Source: Xanthobacteraceae bacterium (GTDB lineage Bacteria; Pseudomonadota; Alphaproteobacteria; Rhizobiales; Xanthobacteraceae). From it: a stretch of 40,700 nt of DNA. The translations under genes were made by a program, and so were the position numbers. Under the pieces are notes generated by a model. It ran no database searches. It saw only the letters and a list, made by a program, of their open reading frames with translations, and was not told where the DNA came from. The stretch is taken from assembly GCA_029239875.1 (NCBI GenBank), contig JARBUD010000037.1, positions 1 through 40,700 on the forward strand. Reading direction: 5' to 3'. This document shows positions 8,857-16,153 of the stretch, piece after piece. Every line of letters begins with the position of its first letter. The first letter of the stretch is position 1.

Positions 8857-9516
8857 CGTCGCGGTCCCTCAGCTTGTCATGGATGGCGGCAAGTGCGGCG
8901 TCTTCCGCCGCGTCGAAGAAGTAGGAGGCGGCCGCGCTGGGGCAGCCCTTTGCCCGCGCCAGCGCGGCGATGGCCGGAAAGTCGAAGCCGATCGGCAAGG
9001 TGCCGGCGATCCGCAGCTGGTGCTCGCCTGCCCGGAAGGCCTCCCAGAACAGGAAGCCGTCCAAGCTCAGTGGGGTTTCGACCCGGGAGGGGCACTCGGC
9101 GCAGCGCCCGGGGCAGGCGGCGCAGTAGCTGCGCCCGTCGCCGAAGTGCCAGCCGGCGAGGGCGCGGATGCGTTTTTTTCCGACACCGCCAGGAGCGCCG
9201 GCCCGACATATTCGCGGGAGAAGGCCGCGCCGAAGGGCGACGTGCTCAGCAGGGCGTCGATTCCCTCTGGCCACGGCCCCTTTTCCTCGCGCCCGTCCAC
9301 ATCGAGGCCGGACCAGCCGATGATGGCGGCGCGGCCGAAGGCCTTGATCACGGCGAGGGACTTCACCGCCGTGTCGCCGTTCATCTCGGCGCGAAGCTCC
9401 TCCGGCAGGTCGCGGGAGCGAAGCTCCACCTCGGTGCCGAAGGGGAGTACTTCCACCTTCACACCCAGGCCGAGAGGGACCCAGTAGGGCAGGCGTTTCA
9501 GATCGAGACGGTACAT
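8849..9516 (-). CDS. Tail assembly chaperone, -1 frameshift fusion (gpGT-like)
   Basis: Translation starts as for the short form. Ribosomes then slip back one base at A AAA AAC (9178-9172), in which codons AAA and AAC re-pair as AAA and AAA. After the slip the frame reads RIRALAGWHFGDG and ends at 8849, giving about 222 residues (115 plus 107). The T-like part carries a four-cysteine cluster (YCAACPGRCAECPS) and a conserved-looking GFLFWEAFRAGEHQLRI segment, and has no usable start of its own. The stop overlaps the tape measure start by 8 bases. The lambda G/GT system is the direct precedent. The slip efficiency is not known. Confidence 0.82.
9067..9516 (-). CDS. Tail assembly chaperone, short form (gpG-like)
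   Basis: The zero-frame product is 149 residues, starting MYRLDLKRLPYWVPL, and is the usual gene between the tail tube and tape measure genes. I prefer the ATG at 9516: GAGG lies five bases upstream and it does not overlap the tail tube gene. An ATG at 9540 would overlap by 17 bases. After residue 115 the zero frame leaves the folded domain and ends in a low-complexity Ala/Pro/Ser tail (ASAPSPAGTSATGAATAPPA), as expected for a frame used as the non-shifted terminus. These chaperones coat the tape measure protein during tail assembly and are absent from virions. Confidence 0.8.
   Translation of the reverse strand: MYRLDLKRLPYWVPLGLGVKVEVLPFGTEVELRSRDLPEELRAEMNGDTAVKSLAVIKAFGRAAIIGWSGLDVDGREEKGPWPEGIDALLSTSPFGAAFSREYVGPALLAVSEKNASAPSPAGTSATGAATAPPAPGAAPSAPPGSKPH
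9172..9178 (-). promoter_or_regulatory. Programmed -1 ribosomal frameshift slippery heptamer
   Basis: On the coding strand the sequence is GAA AAA AAC, giving the canonical X XXY YYZ heptamer A AAA AAC in the correct zero frame. The whole run is seven A residues followed by C. The downstream -1 frame is open for 107 codons with a plausible protein, whereas the zero frame becomes low-complexity. Confidence 0.85.
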
Positions 9517-9523
9517 CGCGGCC

Positions 9524-10465
9524 TCAATAGCTGGCGACATCGTTGACGAGAGTGGCGGTCAGCATCTCCTCGCCCGGCGCCGGCCGCGCCGCCTGCAGGG
9601 CGAAGGTCGCCTGCACGCCGGCGGGGCCGGTAACGGGCCGCTTCGCCCGCGGCAGATGCATCGCCGGCAGCGCGAAGGTGAGGCTGTTCTCGGCGTCGAG
9701 GGTGAAGCCGAATTCGAGGTCTACCGGCGTGCCAGCGACCGCCAGGTTGTAGAGGTCAAGGCTGTCGAAGCGCACCGTCACTGAGGCGGTGAATGACGCC
9801 TTGCCCGGGTCGCCGCCGGCGATCAGGCCGTCGCTGCGGATCACCTCGACCAGCTCGTAATTGTTGGAATAGGTGAGGTCGGCTGAGACGACATTGGCCA
9901 TGGCGACGCCGTCACGCTTCACGGAGCCCTGGAACTGGTTGAATCGCACCACTTCCAGTTCGGTCGGCGAGCCGGCGCCGCTGGCGCCGTTGGGGAGTTC
10001 GCTCTGCGCGATCAGCCCGATGGTCGCCTGCGCCGTACCGGAGCGCTGCATGCGGATGGCGAGCGTGTTGGCGAGCGCGCCCTTGTTCATCGCATAGGCC
10101 GGCACCTCGGGATGTCCGATCTCGAGCGAGGCGCTCGGCAGGCTGGCCTTCGCCGAGGTGAATTCATGCGTGTACACGTCCGTGTCCGCAGTGGTGGTCG
10201 GCGCGCCAAGCAGCAGCTTCAGCCAGAAGCCGAAGTTCCGCACGTCGACCGGCACCACCACGTCGCCGGTGACGTTGATCACGTCGCGACTCGGCGCCAG
10301 CGGGTCGCGCCCGGTGCCGAGCAGGTCGTCGGCGATCAGCCCCTGTTCCCCGCCGAGCGTCGTGCTGATGAACGGCAGCAGGCGATAGCCGTTGACGGGA
10401 GCGACGCCATAGGTCGCCTCCATAACGCCCGCCAGCCGGGCGTTGATGCCCCTTGCGCGTGCCAT
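9524..10465 (-). CDS. Major tail tube protein (Phage_tube_2-like)
   Basis: A 313-residue protein with the N-terminal signature MARARGINARLAGVMEATYG and then YRLLPFISTTLGGEQGLI, as in the tail-tube family of siphoviruses. It continues as alternating beta strands and ends with an Ig-like region and PVTGPAGVQATFALQAA. It assembles as stacked hexameric rings around the tape measure protein to form the tail channel. It sits between the tail terminator and the chaperone gene, the expected place. There is a good ribosome-binding context (AGGAGAG) before the ATG. Confidence 0.88.
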   Translation of the reverse strand: MARARGINARLAGVMEATYGVAPVNGYRLLPFISTTLGGEQGLIADDLLGTGRDPLAPSRDVINVTGDVVVPVDVRNFGFWLKLLLGAPTTTADTDVYTHEFTSAKASLPSASLEIGHPEVPAYAMNKGALANTLAIRMQRSGTAQATIGLIAQSELPNGASGAGSPTELEVVRFNQFQGSVKRDGVAMANVVSADLTYSNNYELVEVIRSDGLIAGGDPGKASFTASVTVRFDSLDLYNLAVAGTPVDLEFGFTLDAENSLTFALPAMHLPRAKRPVTGPAGVQATFALQAARPAPGEEMLTATLVNDVASY

Positions 10466-10491
10466 GTCTCTCTCCTGAGGGGATGGGCCGC

Positions 10492-10923
10492 TCAGCCGAG
10501 CGGCGAGGTGGTGGTGTAGATCAGCGTGATGCCGAGCCTCGCGGCCAGCATCGGCGCGGAGCCTTCAAGCGTGTCGGTGTCGGTGGTCGGAGCCGTCGGC
10601 TCGCAATAGTCGACGGTGCCGCCGAGGGTTCGATCGGCGGTGAGCGCCGTGTCGATGTCGTCGAGGATCGCGTTGAGGATCGCCAGCGCCTGCGCTTCGG
10701 TCGCCGCTTCCGCATAGATCTCGGCATCAACGCGATGCTCATAGGCGTAGAGCGGCGGCGAGAGGCTCACCTCGGGTTCGCCGGGATCGCCATCGCGCAG
10801 GATCACCAGTCCACCTGGCCCCGCTTCCTGCGGCACGGCGGCGTTGCGCTTCACGTCGGCGCCGGTCAGCGCCGCGGCGAGCGTCGCCTTCAGCGCCGCC
10901 AGCGCGATCTCACGTCGGCTCAT
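10492..10923 (-). CDS. Tail terminator / tail completion protein (gpU-like)
   Basis: A 143-residue protein starting MSRREIALAALKATLAAAL, with alternating helices and strands (LVILRDGDPGEPEVSLSPPLYAYEHRVDAEIY) and an ILDDIDTALTADRTLGGTVDYCEP stretch. This is the pattern of small head-tail or tail terminator proteins. It is located immediately upstream of the tail tube gene, where gpU-like terminators lie. The fold assignment is by analogy; sequence similarity within this class is usually weak. Confidence 0.7.
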   Translation of the reverse strand: MSRREIALAALKATLAAALTGADVKRNAAVPQEAGPGGLVILRDGDPGEPEVSLSPPLYAYEHRVDAEIYAEAATEAQALAILNAILDDIDTALTADRTLGGTVDYCEPTAPTTDTDTLEGSAPMLAARLGITLIYTTTSPLG

Positions 10924-10928
10924 ATCCG

Positions 10929-11615
10929 CTAGTCCCGCCAGAAGTTGACGATCAGGTCGGGCAGCTTCGCCGACCAGTTGCGCGCTGCACCTTCCACATC
11001 AAGACGCTTGGCGAGCTTCACCTGCGGCACCAGCCAGAAAATCACCGCCGTGGTGCGGCCCGTGAGCCGGGTGGCCTTGTTCCCCTTACGCGTCACGGTG
11101 TTCGCGCGGGCGATGCCGCCGGCGCCGACGCGCACATTGTCGGCGACGAGGAACGACACGCGCTTGCCCGGCCGGAACACGAAGCGCAGCTTCATGCCGG
11201 TGCGCCGTTCCCAGCCGCCGGGCGTGAGCCTCTCCAGCTTCTGGCCGCTCTCGGGTGAGGATTGCCGGGCAAAGCCGAACTTGCCTGCCGCCGGTGTCGG
11301 AATGGCGAGATAGAAGCCGTTGGGCGAGCGGATCGTTACGCCACGGTTGAAGGCGTCGATGAGATCGGGAGCCCGCGTGAATATGAGGCCCGCGGCCCGC
11401 AGGCTGGTGCCGCCACGCGGGTAGGTTTCCGAGCGCCAGGTGTTGGCGAGGCGCTGGCTCATGCCGGCGCCGAGCACCTGCTGACGCAGTTCGCCCTTCA
11501 GCCCGTCGGAGCCGGCACGGATGCCCCGCGTGACCGCCGTCTCGGCAATGCCGAGCTCCGCCGCCATGATCTGCCGCAGGTCACCCTCGATGGTGACGGA
11601 GGGGGAGACGATCAT
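10929..11615 (-). CDS. DUF6441-like phage neck/tail protein
   Basis: A 228-residue protein starting MIVSPSVTIEGDLRQIMAAELG, with an ATG overlapping the upstream gene's TGA by four bases (ATGA). A longer start at 11639 would overlap that gene by 28 bases. Features resembling DUF6441 include RLANTWRSETYPRGG, LIFTRAPDLIDAFNRG and an Arg/Lys-rich region, with IFWLVPQVKLAKRLDV near the C-terminus. The position between the connector and terminator genes suggests a head-tail joining or tail completion role, like HK97 gp10/lambda gpZ. Function is inferred from position. Confidence 0.72.
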   Translation of the reverse strand: MIVSPSVTIEGDLRQIMAAELGIAETAVTRGIRAGSDGLKGELRQQVLGAGMSQRLANTWRSETYPRGGTSLRAAGLIFTRAPDLIDAFNRGVTIRSPNGFYLAIPTPAAGKFGFARQSSPESGQKLERLTPGGWERRTGMKLRFVFRPGKRVSFLVADNVRVGAGGIARANTVTRKGNKATRLTGRTTAVIFWLVPQVKLAKRLDVEGAARNWSAKLPDLIVNFWRD

Positions 11616-11926
11616 CCGCCCCGGCAACCGCAGGTCCACGTCAGCCGATCGGCATCGCGCCGCGGCACGCCGAGGACGCTATAGACGTCGCCGGCGAGAT
11701 CGAAGGTGTCGCCCTCTCGCGGCTTCGCCACTTCAACCACGCGCACGTCAATCAGCGTGGTGGCTCGCACCATCGGGGATCCGCCGAAGTCGGACAGTTC
11801 GTCCGGCTGCCGCTTGATCACCCGGCACGGCACCCCGTCGCCCGCGCCCTGCGGCCGATACAGCGCTGCATGCGACAGGTCGCGATGGGCGAAGAGCCGG
11901 TCGAGGGCGCGGGCGAAGGCGTTCAT
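11612..11926 (-). CDS. Head-tail connector protein (small)
   Basis: A 104-residue protein starting MNAFARALDRLFAHRDLSHAA. The sequence reads as a beta-barrel-like connector: GVPCRVIKRQPDELSDFGG, TLIDVRVVEVAKPREGDTF, then DVYSVLGVPRRDADRLTWTC. This resembles lambda gpFII-like and related head completion proteins with a DxFxxxGxxYxV pattern. The start lies six bases after the stop of the cement protein gene. It is too short for a confident family call, but the late-operon position fits. Confidence 0.7.
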   Translation of the reverse strand: MNAFARALDRLFAHRDLSHAALYRPQGAGDGVPCRVIKRQPDELSDFGGSPMVRATTLIDVRVVEVAKPREGDTFDLAGDVYSVLGVPRRDADRLTWTCGCRGG

Positions 11927-11931
11927 CAGGA

Positions 11932-12282
11932 TCAGGCTTCGTTCGGCCGAGCGACGCCGTTGAGCCGGACCTGGCCGACCGTGTTGCCGGCGGCATTGGT
12001 GACGGCGGCCATGGCGGCGCCGATCAGCAGGTTGCCGGTGGCGACGGTGGTGCAGCGCTTGTTGGTGTTGTCCCAATAGACGAGGTCGCCGACCGCCCAG
12101 GCCTGCGAACCGATCTTGGTGAGGTCGAAGATGCCGGTGGTCTTGAACTCGCCGTCATCCTGATAGGCGACGGTTGCGACGGTGACACCGAAAAGCTGGC
12201 CGACCTGCGCACCGCCACCGGAGGCGACATTGTACGGGGCCTTCATGGTGACGATGTCACCATGTTTCACGAAGTTGTTCAT
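11932..12282 (-). CDS. DUF2190 capsid cement (decoration) protein
   Basis: A 116-residue protein starting MNNFVKHGDIVTMKAPYNVASGGGAQVGQ. The family is recognisable from that N-terminus and from the region about VTVATVAYQDDGEF, GIFDLTKIGSQAWAVGDLVYWD and IGAAMAAVTNAAGNTVGQVRLNG. DUF2190 proteins are small trimeric beta proteins that decorate and stabilise the expanded capsid, like lambda gpD in role. A GGGAGG ribosome-binding site precedes the ATG. It lies directly after the capsid gene, the usual order. Confidence 0.85.
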   Translation of the reverse strand: MNNFVKHGDIVTMKAPYNVASGGGAQVGQLFGVTVATVAYQDDGEFKTTGIFDLTKIGSQAWAVGDLVYWDNTNKRCTTVATGNLLIGAAMAAVTNAAGNTVGQVRLNGVARPNEA

Positions 12283-12333
12283 GGGAGGTCTCCGAAGAAA
12301 CGGGCGGCCTCGGCCGCTATGTTGCTGAGGAAC

Positions 12334-12356
12334 GCCCCGGCGTCAGGCGCCGGGGC
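12334..12356 (-). terminator. Hairpin between capsid and cement genes
   Basis: A perfect 9-bp stem (GCCCCGGCG/CGCCGGGGC) with a 5-base loop lies 17 bases after the capsid stop codon. A second small GC hairpin (GCGGCC TC GGCCGC, 12304-12317) follows. There is no clear U-tract, so it may stabilise the capsid mRNA or partly terminate rather than act as a full terminator. Confidence 0.4.
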
Positions 12357-12372
12357 TCGCGCACGCTGCCGG

Positions 12373-14412
12373 TCAGATACCCGGGTTCTTGTAGAGGCCG
12401 CGGAAATCGATGGCCTTGGCGCCGAAGTCGAGACGGCCCTTGACCTCGACGCCATCCACTTCGAAGCCGATGCGCTCCTCGGTGTAGAGGCCTTCCTCGC
12501 CCTCGAGGTACGAATACTCGATCGTGTCCCACCTGCCGGGATCGACCGACATGAACCACGGCGCAGCGCCCGCCGCCGGCTTCAGGCGGTTCTCGATGAT
12601 CGGCTCGACCGCGTTCTGGTACACGTTGACGTCGCCGGTCTTGGTCGCCTGCACCGAGGTGAGGAGCTTCTTCACCGCCACCGAATACTTCTGCGGGCCG
12701 ACGAAGTAGCTGAAGGACAGGTTCAGCGGCTTGCTCGCAGCATCCTTCTGGTCGCCGAGAGCCGTCTCCGCGGCCTCGAAGGTGGTCTCCGAAGGCGCCG
12801 CGCCGGCGGCGGCGAGGTTGCCGTGATCGGCATGGAACAGCGGGATGCCATCCGCCATGACCGGATTCGACACCAGGATGCCCCACACCAGATCATTCTC
12901 GAGCTCGGCCGCCGCACGGCCGAACAGCGCCGGCAGGCGGTCGAAGGCGCCGAGATCGTCGTTGATGATCACCTGCCGGGTGATGGCGATGATGCGGCCA
13001 TAAGTGGCGATGGAGTATTTCTCCGCCGACTCGCCCAGCTTGGCATAGGTGTACTCGCCACCTTCGCGAACCTTCTGCAGCTCCGGGATGCCCGCCAGCT
13101 GCACAACGACCTTCTCCTTGAAGTCGGGGGCATTGGACTGGCGGGAGATCAGCTTCCAGAGCCGCGGCGCCTCCTGATAGCTGTCGCGCAGACGCTTGCC
13201 GGCGACATTCGCCAGGATGTTGGGGAAGTCCGACGTCGACTGCATGCCCGCGGCGCGCGTCAGGCCGAGCAGGACGCTGGCCATCTCCATCTTGCCGAGA
13301 TTGCGCAGGCGCACGCCCTGCGATTCCTCGACGAAGGTGCGGCCCAGTTCCATCAGCGACATGCCGCGATACTGGCGCCCGGCGTCGGTGAGCTTGGTCG
13401 CCTGCGGGTTGGCACGGGCGGCCACCACATTCTCCACCGCCGAGCGAAGCGTGTCGCCCTCATCGGTGACGATCTGGATATGCGGCTGCTGGCGCGGCGC
13501 GTTACGGGTCGCCGCGAGGTTCTGCAGCGCGTCGGTCGCAGCCTCGAGGGTGCGATGCTGGCCCATCACGGTAATCGCCTCCGCGGCGGTCAGGCCAAAG
13601 GCCTCGGAGCGCTGCTGCAGCTTGGTGATATCAGCGGCCCGCCAGGCGTGCTCCTCTGCCGGCAGCGGCGACGGCGGCGTAACCACCGGCGCGGGCGCCG
13701 GCGGCTCGGAGCGGGTGGTGGTCGGCGCGGGCTCGCTGCCCGCCGGGATCGGCGTGGTCATGGGGACCTCACTGGTGGTGGGCGTTGCCCGGTTGAAGCT
13801 CAAGGGGAACTTGGGGGCATCGCTGCCCGCCATGCTGCGAACCTGCGCGCGCGCGTCGGCGCCCACAGTCACGAAGCTGATTTCGTAAGGCGTCCAACGC
13901 TCTACGAACCACTTCTCGATCTCGTCGCGGCGCTCGCCGCGCTCGATGCGAACCTCGTCGATCGAGTAGCCAACGGAAATGTTCTGCCGTTGCTTGTCCT
14001 GGACGAGCGCGAAGAACCGATCCGCTTCAGGGTCGATGCCCGCGGTGGGAAAGCGAATGGTCGCGTAGCCACGGCCATTCTCGATCCATGCGCGCTCGAC
14101 GACCGCGATCTGCGCACGCGTCGACCACGTATTGTGGCTGTCGAGAACCGGCCCCCCACGCTCGAAGCGCTCGAGGTTCACGGCTTCACGCGAAACGACA
14201 AGGATTTCGTCGAAGTCGACGTGATCATCCCAGCCGATCCACCGACGCCGCCTGACACTGGCGCCGGTAGTAAACACAACGTCGACCGTTCGGGCTTCTG
14301 CGCGAACCGAGCCCTCTACGATCGGAGCCTGCAGGCGCTGCATCGGCAGGGTTGCGATGTCACCAGCCGACACGCCCTGTGCCGGCCTCTCATTGATCGG
14401 CGTCGGGTCCAT
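12373..14412 (-). CDS. Fused prohead protease / major capsid protein
   Basis: A 679-residue protein, with an AAGGA-type site before the ATG at 14412; longer starts run into the portal frame with an unlikely Arg/Pro-rich leader. Residues about 1-195 look like an S78/HK97 prohead protease: His93 in VLDSHNT, Ser146 in NISVGYSIDEV, and TPYEISFVTVGAD. A Pro/Thr/Ser linker (about 205-255) leads to a scaffold-like helical region (260-340). Then comes a capsid domain of the Mu gpT/HK97 class, with LENDLVWGILVSNPVMADG, LFHADHGNLA and LSFSYFVGPQKYSVAVKKLL. Such fusions release the capsid protein by self-cleavage after assembly. Ends in a conserved-looking RGLYKNPG. Confidence 0.88.
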   Translation of the reverse strand: MDPTPINERPAQGVSAGDIATLPMQRLQAPIVEGSVRAEARTVDVVFTTGASVRRRRWIGWDDHVDFDEILVVSREAVNLERFERGGPVLDSHNTWSTRAQIAVVERAWIENGRGYATIRFPTAGIDPEADRFFALVQDKQRQNISVGYSIDEVRIERGERRDEIEKWFVERWTPYEISFVTVGADARAQVRSMAGSDAPKFPLSFNRATPTTSEVPMTTPIPAGSEPAPTTTRSEPPAPAPVVTPPSPLPAEEHAWRAADITKLQQRSEAFGLTAAEAITVMGQHRTLEAATDALQNLAATRNAPRQQPHIQIVTDEGDTLRSAVENVVAARANPQATKLTDAGRQYRGMSLMELGRTFVEESQGVRLRNLGKMEMASVLLGLTRAAGMQSTSDFPNILANVAGKRLRDSYQEAPRLWKLISRQSNAPDFKEKVVVQLAGIPELQKVREGGEYTYAKLGESAEKYSIATYGRIIAITRQVIINDDLGAFDRLPALFGRAAAELENDLVWGILVSNPVMADGIPLFHADHGNLAAAGAAPSETTFEAAETALGDQKDAASKPLNLSFSYFVGPQKYSVAVKKLLTSVQATKTGDVNVYQNAVEPIIENRLKPAAGAAPWFMSVDPGRWDTIEYSYLEGEEGLYTEERIGFEVDGVEVKGRLDFGAKAIDFRGLYKNPGI

Positions 14413-15928
14413 CTTCCTTTTCCTTGTCGCTGTTCGGCCCGTCGCCGGCGGGGCGGGCAGGGGCCGGGATGCCCGGCGCCGGGGCGAAGCGGACGCCGGC
14501 GGCTTCGAGCTTCTTTCGCCATGCGGTGATCTCGGCGAGATGGTCCTCGGGGTCGAAGCCGCGCGCCGCGACCTTTTCGACCCAGCTATCAAGGCCGAGG
14601 GCGAGTTCGGCCTCCTCCGCCTTCACGTCCTTCAGCGGGTCGACCCAAGGCCGCTTCGGCATGGTCCATTCGGCCGAGAGGTCGCGCGGCAGGGCCATGC
14701 CGGCGCCGACGCTGGCGCGCATGACGCGGCGCCATGCCGGGCGGCACACCTGCGGCACCAGCATCAGCCACTGCCACTGGTCGAGCACCTGCCAGAAGTC
14801 GAGCTTGCCCTCGCGCTGTCCGGCAAAGTTGGCCTTGGTCAGGTCGCCCGTGGCGATGGCGTAGGGCAGGCCGACGCCGGCAGCGGCGGCGAGCATCTGC
14901 CGATCCATGAACGTGCCGTAATCACCACTGTCCGGCGGCGTCACGGCTGCGATTTCCTCGCCGTCGCCGAGATAGGTGATCAGGCCCGGCGAGAGCTTTT
15001 CAATGCGCTTGCCGGACTTCGGATCGACCGCCTGGCCCGTAGCCTGCGCGAGCGTGTGCGGGTTCATCGCATTGCGACGCACGAACACCGTCATGCAGGC
15101 GCCGATTTTCTTGCGGATGATCTCCGCTTCCTCGTAATCCCCGCCGTCGCGCAGGCGCAGCGCGGAAGAGGCGAGCCACGGCACCCCCGTCACCTGGCCG
15201 GCTAGGTCGACGCGGAACACATGGTCGCATTCGCTTGCCGGAACCCGCTCCGACAGGTTGCGCGTCCGCGACAGAGACAACACGTCGCCAGGGTGCTGCG
15301 GAAACAGCCAGTAGGCTGCGCGGCGGCCCCAAGGGTCGAACTCCACGCCGTTGATCACGACGTTGTTGCCCCGACGCTCGGTCTTGCGCGTGTCGAGATG
15401 CTCATGCGGAAGCACCTCGCACTGGAGCGGCACCTTCAGGCCCCATTCGCTCGGACGCAGATACCAGCGGACGAAAGCGGCGCCGCCCTCGACCACTTCG
15501 CCGGCCAGCTGCGCCTGGATGCCGTAGAAATCGGCCATGCCGGCCGGATCGGCGTTCTCTACGAAGGCATTCCAAGCCTCGCGACTGCGCTTCTTCGCAG
15601 CCTTGCTGGCATCACGCGGCGGGCGCGCGACGATGCCGGTGCCGACCATGTGCGCGACCAGCTTGCGCTTGAAGTTGCCGGCCCACTCATTGTTGCGCAC
15701 AAGGTCGCGCGAGCGGCGGCGCACCAGGTCGAGCGCCGGGGCGATCTCCGCATTCGGGGAGCCGCCCGTGGCGCGCCAGCCCTGCGTGCGGCGGTCACGA
15801 CGGGCAGCGTCGAAGCTGCGGGCCAGTTCAGCTGCGGAGGCAAGCGAGGCCTTTGCGTGAAGCCGGCGAACACCCCATTCCGGCGCGAGTGAGGCCAGCG
15901 CGCGCTCGATCAGGTTGAGCTCTAGCAT
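14390..15928 (-). CDS. Portal protein (lambda GpB-like, Phage_portal_2)
   Basis: A 512-residue protein of the size of lambda-type portals. Recognised by SRDLVRNNEWAGNFKRKLVAHMVGTGI, WNAFVENADPAGMADFYGIQ, ISLSRTRN-like and SSALRLRDGGDYEEAEIIRKKIGACM, and DRQMLAAAAGVGLPYAIATGDLTKANF. It forms the dodecameric portal at the capsid vertex for DNA packaging and tail attachment. The end overlaps the protease/capsid start by 23 bases, and its ATG follows the gpW-like gene's TGA closely. The C-terminal 40 residues are Pro/Glu/Asp-rich and probably disordered. Confidence 0.92.
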   Translation of the reverse strand: MLELNLIERALASLAPEWGVRRLHAKASLASAAELARSFDAARRDRRTQGWRATGGSPNAEIAPALDLVRRRSRDLVRNNEWAGNFKRKLVAHMVGTGIVARPPRDASKAAKKRSREAWNAFVENADPAGMADFYGIQAQLAGEVVEGGAAFVRWYLRPSEWGLKVPLQCEVLPHEHLDTRKTERRGNNVVINGVEFDPWGRRAAYWLFPQHPGDVLSLSRTRNLSERVPASECDHVFRVDLAGQVTGVPWLASSALRLRDGGDYEEAEIIRKKIGACMTVFVRRNAMNPHTLAQATGQAVDPKSGKRIEKLSPGLITYLGDGEEIAAVTPPDSGDYGTFMDRQMLAAAAGVGLPYAIATGDLTKANFAGQREGKLDFWQVLDQWQWLMLVPQVCRPAWRRVMRASVGAGMALPRDLSAEWTMPKRPWVDPLKDVKAEEAELALGLDSWVEKVAARGFDPEDHLAEITAWRKKLEAAGVRFAPAPGIPAPARPAGDGPNSDKEKEDGPDADQ

Positions 15929-15930
15929 GC

Positions 15931-16146
15931 TCAGTCCCGCTCGAAGACGGCGAAGGTGGACGGCGTAGCGGTCGCAAGGCCGGAGCCTTCGGCTATCTGC
16001 TGCTTCGCGTAAGCGACCGCGCGCAGCATTGCCTCGGTCGACTGGTAAGTGATCTCGCGACCGTCGGAGAAGCGCACGCGCAGCTCGCCGGACACGATCG
16101 CCTGTTCCAGCCGGTCGACATCGGCCTGCGTCAGACTGGTCGCCAT
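15931..16146 (-). CDS. gpW-like head-tail joining protein
   Basis: A 71-residue protein, MATSLTQADVDRLEQAIVSG followed by ELRVRFSDGREITYQSTEAM. This is the typical phage head-tail joining (gpW family) pattern in which a helix is followed by a beta hairpin with DGR and Y/S-rich residues, then a helix. The ATG lies seven bases after the terminase stop, with GAGG in between. A longer frame upstream falls inside the terminase gene and is rejected. It sits between terminase and portal exactly as lambda gpW does. Confidence 0.85.
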   Translation of the reverse strand: MATSLTQADVDRLEQAIVSGELRVRFSDGREITYQSTEAMLRAVAYAKQQIAEGSGLATATPSTFAVFERD

Positions 16147-16153
16147 CGGAACC

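Noticed and set aside
12262..14529. A 755-codon open frame on the plus strand opposite the capsid gene.
   Set aside because: It is antisense to a well-supported capsid/protease gene, has Arg/Ala/Gly/His-rich composition typical of GC-rich shadow frames and no recognisable domain.
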